From: Byssochlamys sp. IMV 00236
Taxonomy: Eukaryota > Ascomycota > Eurotiomycetes > Eurotiales > Thermoascaceae
Direction: 5' to 3'
Assembly (NCBI GenBank): GCA_001931875.2
Contig: MSJH02000235.1
Location: 1 to 18,392, forward strand
DNA length: 18,392 nucleotides
Every line of letters begins with the position of its first letter. The first letter of the stretch is position 1. A model generated the notes under the pieces. That model was given only the letters and a program-made list of their open reading frames with translations, did no database searches and was not told where the DNA came from. The position numbers were made by a program, and so were the translations under genes. Below, piece after piece: positions 9,043-17,731 of this stretch.

Positions 9043-10240
9043 AGAGAGCAGTTCTTTTTTATAAACCTTGACCAACTTTTCATCTTGATATTCTTCATTT
9101 GTAAAGTATGGTTCTATGGCTACTCTTGTCGTGGCATCAAATAGCTCTTGAATGATATGTTGTAATCGATGACCTGTTTGCTTAAAGTCAGGGAACTATA
9201 TATATATATATATGTGTGTTTATTAGCAAACCGTATCCATGTGGATACAAAGAGATAGGACTCACCGCATTAGCTTCTAAAAAGTAAACATTATAGTCTT
9301 GATCAATCAAAAAATCAATACCAAACAGTTCAAATGCATTGGGAATAGCTTGAAATGTTGTCATCTCACTGGTACAAGCATCAAAGATGTCTGCCAAAAT
9401 ATCCTTCATTTGCTTAAATATCTTTTCCTTGTCTTTGACTTCTTCCAACTCCCAAAATAATTTGACAGATTCATCTTCAATAAATTCCTTTTCTTCTGTT
9501 TGAATACAAGTGTTTGTCAAGTGAATCAAGTTATCTTCTAATTGGCTCAAGTCATATTCTTTCAATGCAAATAGTGCCAACATGTCACGGTAAAGATAGA
9601 CTTCAATATTTGATTTGGCTAACACGTAGGCTCGAACATGAAACTTGCGCTTATTCACCAGCAATGGTTTATCGATATATCTTTGTATGACCCACTCTCT
9701 TATCTGGCTAATATCTTCTTTATCATCGTCTTCATCATAGTCCTCTTCTATCTCTTCAAACATGTTACGGAGCTGTTCCAGGGTATTGAACACTTTGATC
9801 CCTGCTGCTTTATTAGCAAGACTAGGCTTAATGATGAATGCATGTCCTCCTTCTTCTAAATCTCTTTCTACTTCAAATACTTCATTCATTGCTTCCTCAA
9901 AGTAATCCACATGATCCAACTCAAACTGCCAAGTTTCAGGGATCGCCTTTTTCAAGATACTGTCTGGGTTCTTGGAAAGATACTTTGTAACATTATAAGA
10001 TAATTGCGCTTTTCGAATAAAGCCCTTACGAATACAGTATGCATTCACTAAGCACTTGTTTTGGGCAACTAGATCCCAGTTGATCAGTTCATATTCTAAC
10101 CACTGCAACTGAATAGCTTCATCCTCTGGTGTTTCTTGTGTTTCTATGACATCAACGTCTATTTGCTTTGACTTCTTTAAGGCTTGAATAACTGCATTGT
10201 GCGTGTATTCTTCGTCAAGGTGAACAGCTGCCTTGATCAT
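9037..10240 (-). CDS. Tubulin-tyrosine-ligase-like (TTL family) ATP-grasp protein
   Basis: Minus-strand exons 10240-9266 and 9195-9037, joined in frame over a 70-nt intron (9265-9196, GTGAGT donor, TATAG acceptor), give 377 residues, about the size of vertebrate TTL. TTL-family enzymes use ATP to add tyrosine, glutamate or glycine to tubulin tails. Visible landmarks in order: N-terminal EEYTHNAVIQAL; RKGFIRKAQL (71-80); ATP-grasp strand HAFIIKP with Lys138; WVIQRYIDKPLLV and RKFHVRAYVL (about 183-207); HLTNTCIQ (240-247); FGIDFLID (306-313); and FLEANAFPDFKQTG, which spans the splice and holds the metal-binding Glu and Asn. An acidic insert (residues about 162-176, DYDEDDDKED) is unusual. Start chosen at the ATG at 10240 (context AAACATG), where similarity begins. 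Which amino acid is added, and to what, is not shown by the sequence. Confidence 0.9.
9197..9213. repeat. (TA)n microsatellite in the ligase intron
   Basis: About eight TA units next to the 3' splice site of the ligase intron (minus-strand acceptor AG at 9197-9196). The repeat stands where a pyrimidine tract would be expected. Confidence 0.85.
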
Positions 10241-11390
10241 GTTTCTATACAAAATGAAAAAGTGGTTGAATTTTTTTTTTTTTGAAAGGTTATTCAAGTA
10301 CCGCCAGAGAGGGGCAAATTCGATCTCATATTCAAAGTCTAATGTGAGACCTTGCAAATGCGTTATACACTCTTTCCGGAAAGTAAATTCGCCTGTGATC
10401 GAAAATAAATACACCCATGGTGAGAACAAAATTCATGTTGCATGAAATGTAAATTCGTCGTCGCCAAGAATATTTTCGTAATATTAACAAGTGGGCTGCC
10501 TTGGAGTTGAAATTAACTTAATATTAGAAATAGCCCTCTTTAGTCTGTTTGTAAAAGTTTAAATTCTTTATTCGGTCTTTCCATGAAATCAGAAGAACAT
10601 GTAGTCATATTTGGCAATGCAAAACTAGCCTGTCCTCATGGTCCTTACTCTGACTCGCTTGTTCCGCCCTCTTTGCTCTCTGGCGTGTATATCTGGAACG
10701 TTCTCCCAGTTGCCTCTTCTTGTGCTCTGGATTCTCTCTGTCCTCCGTTCCTTTTTTTTTTTTGTTTAAATTATCCTGGGTAGTTATCGCTACCCTCCCC
10801 AGAATGCACTTCGGTGGTAAGTAAAACTAATATTAGGATATGTGCTCTAATACTAACATATGTTTCTCTCTTTTTCTACATATACTCATTATCCCTCTCT
10901 CTCTCTCTTTTGACATGATGTCGTTTTATTCAAACATATTTTTCTTTGTCGTCTTTTTACGCAAATAATTTTTTTATTTTATGACAGCATTTTATAAAAT
11001 TAATGTCAATAATTAATAAAAATACAGTATATAGATATGCTTGAACGACAACTACCGCATTCGATTTTATGTTACTCCTGAACTTAATAACCGAATTGAC
11101 TAAAAGCTAGTTGTGTCTTTGTAAATTTATAGACAGTTCTCCCTTTAAAACTGCCTTTTTATCGCTTTACAACTTTAGAAAAGCCAAGAAAGAGGCAGCT
11201 GGTATGCTTTAAATAACACAACGCCATCTTATTTTTGCTTTTAGCCTTGAAATGTACAACGCTCATTAAAAGAGCTAGCACAATACGCTACAAGTATTCA
11301 GGTTAAATAGGGAAAAAGACAAGAGTGAATGTAAAAAAAAAATATGTATTTTTATTAGAAAAAGACATTAAGCAAACGCGACAAATATTT
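10241..11390. other. Intergenic region: ligase 5' flank and DUF7082 3' flank
   Basis: 1.15 kb without a supported gene. On the minus strand the ligase frame stays open for 63 codons upstream of its ATG but contains no in-frame ATG. A possible 5'-leader intron lies at about 10300-10245 (GTACTT donor, TTTGTATAG acceptor four bases before the ATG). A hairpin GGGTAG-TTATCG-CTACCC sits at 10778-10795 and a CT-dinucleotide run at about 10893-10909. The 10583-10783 stretch is CT-rich and open on the plus strand but not convincing as a protein. Confidence 0.4.
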
Positions 11391-12547
11391 CTACTTTAAT
11401 CTAGACTGTTCACGGAGCTTAGAAGCCAGTTTGATTAAGGCTACCTGTATTTCAGACCAAGGGTATACTTTAAATTCCTTGGATATACTTGCAGATTTTG
11501 GTAAAGTATAACTGACAACTTTATCAAAAAAGTCCCTGGTTTCAATACGATCTGGGTAGACTGTGATAGGCTTCAAACATTCAAGATGCCTTCTCATTCG
11601 GTTTATAATGGGCTTTTCAAATTCCTTATCGAGCAGCTTCTTAAATATCGTGATAAGATCAAAAGAGGTGACAAAGTAGTTTTCGTGCTGTGGCCAGTGG
11701 ATACAAGATATGATTAATGGCGTAAAGATTTCCTTTCGTTTGCTGCCTTCACCATGACTGATCAAATTGCAATAGTACTTGGTTGGATATGTCATATAGG
11801 TGACAGTTATCTGGCGTACGGCGTGCTTTTGAGGAGATGGCTTCATCAGTTCTCGTTCTATCTTGAATTCAACAAGTCTTCGCCCGTTTCGAACCTCGAC
11901 AGGATCCCATCCGATAGTTACGTCCGCTACCTGACTGAACTCGAAAGAGTAGGCGATTCTGGATACCGCACTATCGTCATTGAGTAAGTGGTGGAAAGAA
12001 GGAGACGGTCTAGAGGGTGGTCTATGGATTTTTGGTGGCCTTTGTATTGCCATATGGCTACCGTTACCATTGTAGCTTCTAAAAGCAGAGGGAGCACCAT
12101 AAGGTCGATTGTTCATTGGATGATGGTGCATGACAGGAGGACTTTCCATGGTATTTTCATCGCTAAGGTATGGCGTCTGGCCATCGGAAGAAGTACTAGC
12201 TGGACTATTGTCAGACATTTCAGGATAGGCAATGTAATTAAAAAAGCCTGAACTATCCGGAACTGTTTGGTGGCTGCTTTCTTTCAAAACACCTGAAGGC
12301 AGAGTTGCAGGACCTATTCCTCCGAGAAATGTGCGTCAGATGATTTGATTTATTGTGCGGAAATTTTTTCTTACCTAATTCATTGAATGAAGAGCTCTCT
12401 GCAACACGGCGAGGATAGGTATCGTATGGTGGCCAAGTATAAGCATTATAAGCTGAATGACCTATTATTAACAATGTAAGTTTCTTCAAGATTAAAAAGT
12501 CAATTGATTTTACGCTTCTCTGTGTTTTGAGTATACATATAAGACAT
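11391..12547 (-). CDS. DUF7082-domain putative transcriptional/developmental regulator (MedA/ACON-3-like)
   Basis: Minus-strand exons 12547-12514, 12461-12375 and 12313-11391, joined in frame by 52- and 61-nt introns, give 347 residues. Exon 1 encodes only 11 full codons (MSYMYTQNTEK). Residues 12-140 are low-complexity, rich in Ser, Pro, Tyr, Asn and His, as in fungal regulators. About residues 175-342 form the conserved domain: WDPVEVRNGRRLVEF; a Cys/Trp motif ISCIHWPQHENYFVTSFDLI; NRMRRHLECLKPITV; and the C-terminal EFKVYPWSEI. From memory this order (RR, ISCI.W....YVTS, N.IRR.LE...P.TV, K.FPW) matches the DUF7082 region of Aspergillus MedA, Neurospora ACON-3 and relatives, which control spore development. 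The role in this organism is inferred. A TATTTAAAG box lies on the minus strand at 12640-12632, 85 nt before the ATG. Family assignment is moderately sure; the exon model is stronger. Confidence 0.7.
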
Positions 12548-12631
12548 GTTTGGAAAAAGATATTATCGCGATTATTCAGGGGTAAAGATTGGATGGAAAA
12601 ATTAGATATAAAAAAGCAAAAAGACAGGCCT

Positions 12632-12640
12632 CTTTAAATA
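12632..12640 (-). promoter_or_regulatory. TATA-like box of the DUF7082 gene
   Basis: TATTTAAAG on the minus strand, 85 nt upstream of the ATG at 12547. A second AT-rich candidate (GGTATATAATATG) lies just upstream, near 12660-12646. Motif and spacing evidence only. Confidence 0.35.
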
Positions 12641-14226
12641 GTTTACATATTATATACCCTCGGAGCATTTTCTTAATATGCATCATACTATGAACTCTGG
12701 AGGATTATAATAAAAATAGACTCTTGGGAAAAGACATCATGGGTTTCCAAAGTGTCTCTATCACTTTGCATGAAATCAAGGGTATATCCACTCTTATCTT
12801 TGGCTCTGTTTCTCTTTATTATTACTACAGTATGTTTCTTACAAAAGAGTATGAAAATGGTGTCTGTCACATGCGTCTGAAAAGGTCTAGTAATCTCAGT
12901 GCGATTATCCTGAAACTTGAAGGATATATAAAAGTGATTGATTGAAACTTTCTACACCATAAAAGAAGACATTTTATGGCAGCGTCATCAAACATATAGA
13001 AATTGGTTTTACTATATATAATCAAGCGGATTGTGTACGTGGTTTGTTTATAGCACAAATTGACTCATAAAAATTGATTTTAATCCTTGGGCAGAATGAA
13101 GATTATCGGAAAATATATACATCATGCATACACACATATTGTGATGCACCAAATGGCTGTCTTCACTTTCTACCCAACTCTTTCAAAATGCTTGGGAGGC
13201 AAAGGCTTGCAAAAAAATCTCCGGGGTCCTAAAGGCATCTTAAAATACATTTTTACGTTCTCGCATTTGACAAACTGTCAAATTGTGCAGAATTATCATA
13301 GATGACACCATGAAAGAAAAAGAACTTATTGACTAAGCAGATGACCCTTATAAAATCAATTTTCATAAAAATATACGGCTCATTAACATATTGATGCGCT
13401 AATGTCTTTTCGTGATAATATTGAAAAGCATTAAAGAATATTACCCTTTTTTCAGGTTTCTCTTGTTGAAGCAGGCGTTATTTAATATTCTTATGTACAT
13501 CCTTGATATTTATCAGAAACAATAAATTCCTGTCTATGGTCCAAACGAAACATAACGGCGTCTTGCAGAAAAATTCTTATGTTTTCGACAAGCTTAGGAA
13601 AGTTTGCGTACTTATTGAACAATGGTTCAATAATATTGCTCAAAAACATGCAAATTGGAACCTTCATCAAGTTAGACAAGTATGCAAAAATTCAAGACCT
13701 GCTTTGTTAGTGAAATAAATAGTACCAAGTTTATCATATTCTGGAATGAAATTATCGTTGATTTTAGCGATAGGCAAAACATGTAAAAGACAACATTATG
13801 ACTGTTATTTCAAACAAGAGCCGCTCCATTTGGTTGTACCAATCAATGATCATTTAATATTTAATCTCCGGTATTAACGTCATCAATAACCAAAAAGAAA
13901 TTTTTTCTTGCTTTTCTAATTTTACTTTTTTTTTTCCCGTCTCTCTTTTATCATTATTATTTTTTAAAGGTAAGTTGTAATATAATGTGTATCTGATTTG
14001 AATTACAAACAGTCATCTTTAGATAAACTTTCCCCCTTTTTTTCTTTTCTACTTATTGAAACACTTAAAGAAGCTTAAGAAAAAGAAAAGCGAAAAAAAA
14101 AGACAAGAGAACCAAAGAAAAAGAATAAATAATTTATATTAACGGTTTTTCTTTTCTACGCAAAAGAAAGTTTTGTTTGTTTAAATATATTTCACATTAT
14201 ATATATCCTCTTTTTGAACTCTTTTT
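12641..14226. other. Divergent intergenic region between the DUF7082 and Pcf11 genes
   Basis: About 1.6 kb separating the starts of two divergent genes, long for this otherwise compact stretch. Open frames reach only about 60-73 codons. Around 13491-13800 minus-strand frames look weakly protein-like but end in scattered stops, so a decayed gene is possible. The Pcf11 side (13900-14226) is dominated by T-rich and A/G-rich tracts, typical of a fungal promoter. No RNA gene recognised. Confidence 0.35.
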
Positions 14227-14237
14227 TATATAAAAAG
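14227..14237 (+). promoter_or_regulatory. TATA-like box of the Pcf11 gene
   Basis: TATATAAAAAG ending 41 nt before the ATG at 14279. If used, the 5' leader would be very short. A second AT-rich candidate (ATTATATATATCC) lies around 14196-14208. Confidence 0.3.
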
Positions 14238-14278
14238 GTTAATCTATTTCAAATTACCTGCTTTCTTTATAATTAAAA

Positions 14279-16470
14279 ATGTCTGTAAACACAATGAATG
14301 ATCAACAAAGAAGACAATATCAGCAGCAACAACAACATCAACAACAGCAGCAGCAGAATAAAGATCTTGAAATGCTTCGAAGAAACTATCGAACGGCCCT
14401 GTCTGAACTTACATTTAATAGTAAACCTATTATTACCAATTTAACAATCATGGCTCAAGAAAATCAAGCTGCGGCTGCTGTCATTGTGAAGGAAATAGAA
14501 AACCAGCTTAGAAATGTAAGTATACATTGCAAACTACATAGATGACAGTATATATAAACTCAACCATTAGAATGCGGCTGGTCAAAAATTACCTGTGCTA
14601 TATTTGATTGATTCCATTTGTAAAAATGTTGGTGGTGTTTATATCTCAATATTTGGAAGAAATATGGTCAATACCTTCTTGGATGCTTACACTCTAAGTG
14701 ATGCCAATGTTCGAAAAAGCTTTGAAAGGTTACTGCAAACTTGGAAGAATGGCTTGCCAGGTGGTCGACCCGTCTTTCCTCGTCATATCATTGAGCCTAT
14801 TGAAAGATCAATCATGTACATTCGGGAAAAACAGGGAAATCAGCAACAACAACAACAACAACAGTCTATTAATATCCACGTTAACCCAAATTTCGTGAAA
14901 AAGGTAATCATGCAACAGCAACCAATATTTTTCCATAATAAATTTATTTAATTATTTATCTTGCACAGGATCCACGTCTTCAATCAAATAACAGAGATCC
15001 TCGTCTTAAAAATGCAACGCCTCCTCAACAACAAGCTACCAAGCCAGAAAGTCCTATGGCAAGTACTAGCACTTTAATATATCTATTATTATATTTTTAA
15101 CTCTTTATTATAGTTATCAGCTACCACAGCTAATCTCTTGTCTCAATTACAATCCATTCTTCCTCAGCAATCACCTATGAATGCTGCGTACCAACCTATA
15201 ATGAATACATTAAATATGCCCTCTGCACAGCCAGTACAACCTATACAGACCATACAACCCACAACAGGTAATCCTGTTAATCAACTTATTGGACAAGTAA
15301 GTTACCTGTATTGAATATATTCTTGAACTCTCTCTTAACAATTTAATAAAAACAGATTAAAGCTATTTTGCCTACATTACCTGCTGCTCAAGCAAGTTCT
15401 ATTGAGCAATACATATCTCAGATTGCTTCAACGGCTAATACAAATATTGGTGCTACTAATGGAACTATTGCTCCTATAGCTACTGCCGTTGCTCCTATTA
15501 TAAATGCTAATACTGTTACTGCTGCGGGTAACAGTGCGGCTACGGGTGCTACTACTGCTGCTACTGCCTCCGTTAGCACTTCCACCATTAGTCACTCAGC
15601 TGTGAGTAGTAGCATAATAAATAGTACACCTACATTAGTCAATAAATCACCTATTATCAATACTGCATCAATTTTATCCCCAGCTCCCTATACGGCCTCT
15701 CCTCCTGCTGCAACTCCAGTGAATACTGCCGAGCTACTAAAAAGCCTAACCTCCATGGGCTATTTGGATCCTACTCCAGGCAAGCCAGTGGGTTTAGAGA
15801 GCATGGGTCCATTTTTATTAGATTCCAAAGACCTCCAAATTCCTCGGCCTGGTGCTATTGAATTACTTTATTCTGCTGAACCTCTTCAATGCAAGCAATG
15901 TGGTTTCCGATATCCTAAAACCGAAAAAGGACAGCAAAAGATGGATGCTCATTTAGATTCGCATTTTAGACAAAATAGAAGGATGAAGGAAAGAGTGAAG
16001 AGAGGGCTATCCCGTTCATGGTTTGTCACAGTTGACGAATGGATTCATGGTGAAGGCGGTGAATCTACAAGCCAACAAGGTAAAACATTGTAATTCATCT
16101 CATGATATAATATTCAATAATATTTTGTGTAGTACCTACATTTCTTCATGATGGCGTAAGTCAGTCCGGTAAATCAAATGAAGGTGATAAAGCAGAAGAA
16201 ACCATTGATCCAGATAAGCATACTGTTGTGAGACATACGGACGAAAGAAAGACGTGTCCTATCTGTGGTGAAACGTTTGTTGATTTTTGGAATGACGATG
16301 AAGAAGAATGGATGTACAAGAACGCTGTGCTGGCGGAAGATAAGATCTATCATGCTACTTGTCATGCTGATGTTATCAAGAACGCGAATTCAGCTAACAA
16401 TAGCATTGCTTCAAAACGTAAATCGGAAGAACAGGAATCAAGTCAAGCTAAGCATCAACGCATTCAATAA
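14279..16470 (+). CDS. PCF11: Pcf11: mRNA cleavage/polyadenylation and transcription termination factor
   Basis: Six exons, 14279-14515, 14571-14903, 14969-15058, 15114-15296, 15356-16079 and 16133-16470, give 634 residues, close to yeast Pcf11. Pcf11 is a subunit of cleavage factor IA; it binds the Ser2-phosphorylated RNA polymerase II tail and couples 3'-end cleavage to termination. After a Gln-rich start, residues about 28-155 form the CTD-interaction domain (LPVLYLIDSICKNVGG is typical). A second Gln run and DPRL repeats (DPRLQ, DPRLK) follow, then a long Ala/Thr/Ile/Pro-rich linker. Two zinc fingers close the protein: C460-x2-C463...H480-x3-H484, and C564-x2-C567...H596-x2-C599 with EEWMYKNAV between. 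Intron 3 (15059-15113) needs a GC donor (GCAAGT) to keep the frame. The gene converges on Vps60, with 144 bp between stop codons. AATAAA copies occur at 16493 and about 16528. Confidence 0.95.
14321..14355 (+). repeat. CAG/CAA repeat encoding poly-Gln (Pcf11 N-terminus)
   Basis: Mixed CAG/CAA codons encode two Gln runs split by His, just before the CTD-interaction domain. A second CAA/CAG run lies at 14841-14863 after that domain. Confidence 0.9.
15059..15113 (+). other. GC-AG intron of Pcf11
   Basis: A 55-nt intron with donor GCAAGT right after the codon ATG, a branch-like TTTAAC and acceptor TTATAG. The downstream exon is open only in phase 0. The nearby GT (GTACTA, 15063) would shift into a frame that meets a stop within seven codons, and reading through the intron also meets a stop. 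Confidence 0.8.
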
Positions 16471-16614
16471 TAACAGAAAAGAGCCTCATTGTAATAAATT
16501 CATTTTTGTTCCCCCCCTTTTTTTATAATAAATAGTATTTTAATTGTTCAAAATCATTTATACTCGTGTATTTATTAAGTGGGTAAATGTGATATGTATA
16601 TGTGTATTATATGC

Positions 16615-17629
16615 TTATGTCGCCTTCATTGGGTTTTCAGCGGCAATAGGCAGTCCGAATTCATCCAATTTGACATCTTGGTGCTATTAACAGGGTTAGA
16701 ACAAAACAATAGAGACTGCATATAAATTGATACTTGCCGATTTTGGTTCTGCTTCGGCAGTCTTTGGAAGATCCAAATCGACTGGTTCCTGTAAGTAAGA
16801 AGGTATATCTTCTTCTTCAAACTCTAATTCATCTCCAAGAGCATCCAATTCTATGTTTATAATAAGGCATATGCATCTCATGCTTTATCACGCAGATTTA
16901 CCTGCTTCAAGGTCATCTACATCAACGTCGTCAGGCAGATTATATGATCTCGCAAGTGACTCTTGAACTTCATTGGCTGCTTCCATTAAATCTTCCATTT
17001 CATCTTGTAGTTGCTATTCATACTCGATTAACTTGCTTCCTTTCTTTTGCATATATTTGACTTACATCGATCTTGTCCAAATTAACATTTTTATATTGTT
17101 TTTTCATTTCCTTGTTTGCAGTTTGCATAGCATCCACAGTTGCCATGACATTACGTAAATTGTCGGTCGTCATTTGTGCTTGTTCCATATTAAATGACTG
17201 CTGCTGCAAATTGTCTCGCTGTGCTTCATAACTTAATGCCAAGACAAAATGAGATTTAGGAGAGCCAAGACATGTAAACAACTTACAGTTTCTTTTGTTT
17301 TAATACTCTTAGTGCTTTTTGTTGAACGTTTTTCTAATCAAATGTTTACTATACGTGCATCTTTTTGTGTGCGTGCAATATATAAATGTGCACAACAAAG
17401 TTTACCTTTGCAGGTCCTTCTCTCATTTTCTTTAATTGGTCTCTATACCTTGTGAGTTCTGCATCTAGTTTCTTTATTTTGACTTCTACAGCGTCTACAC
17501 GTACATCTGTCTATGGAGATAAAGATTAGTAAAACATGATAAATATAAGAGTACAATTATTACAGAGGAAATAGCATCGTTCAAGGTAGGTTTAGGTGTC
17601 TTTTTAGTAGAGCCAAAAAGTCGATTCAT
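16615..17629 (-). CDS. VPS60: Vps60/CHMP5, ESCRT-III-type protein (Snf7 family)
   Basis: Seven minus-strand exons, 17629-17564, 17510-17406, 17333-17287, 17231-17066, 17013-16902, 16850-16738 and 16683-16615, join in frame to 225 residues (human CHMP5 has about 219). It begins MNRLFG, the family signature, followed by a basic helix. Matching core motifs are [53 protein letters not shown] and KEMKKQYK. The C-terminal half is acidic ([14 protein letters not shown]) and ends with DEFGLP, also typical. Vps60/CHMP5 polymerises on endosomal membranes and binds Vta1/LIP5, stimulating Vps4 during multivesicular-body sorting. Six introns of 51-72 nt break 678 coding bases; the last (16737-16684) probably has a GC donor. 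An in-frame ATG at 17680 would add 17 residues, but the conserved start is MNRLFG. A TTTAAAG box lies at 17724-17718. Confidence 0.95.
16684..16737 (-). other. Probable GC-AG intron of Vps60
   Basis: A 54-nt intron with donor GCAAGT, a strong branch site TTCTAAC, and acceptor TAATAG 12 nt after the branch A. It restores the conserved DEFGLP end in phase. A GT-AG alternative also keeps the frame (donor GTATCA at 16733, acceptor CAAG ending at 16677), but it would skip the first AG after the branch site and has a weaker donor. Confidence 0.65.
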
Positions 17630-17731
17630 GTTTTGAAGAGAAAAAGGATAAAATAGGTGGTCTTTTTCAGTAATGACCATTTGATGCAAAGATTCAAACG
17701 GCGCTTACAGCTATTCTCTTTAAAGCATATC

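Noticed and set aside
10583..10783. 66-codon ORF in the CT-rich region between the ligase and DUF7082 genes
   Set aside because: No domain, ends in a T-run-encoded Phe stretch, and looks like pyrimidine-rich regulatory sequence.
11754..12251. Two adjacent plus-strand ORFs across the DUF7082 gene
   Set aside because: They are shadows of the minus-strand coding exon, which carries conserved motifs and splices correctly to two upstream exons.
11391..12287. Velvet-family regulator as the identity of the minus-strand gene
   Set aside because: The Pro/Ser-rich N-terminus is suggestive, but the velvet signature motifs are absent; the ISCIHW...YFVTS and VYPW pattern fits DUF7082 better.
15063..15113. 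Ordinary GT-AG splice for Pcf11 intron 3 using GTACTA
   Set aside because: It shifts the downstream exon into a frame with a stop after a few codons, whereas the GC donor four bases earlier keeps a long open, family-like linker.
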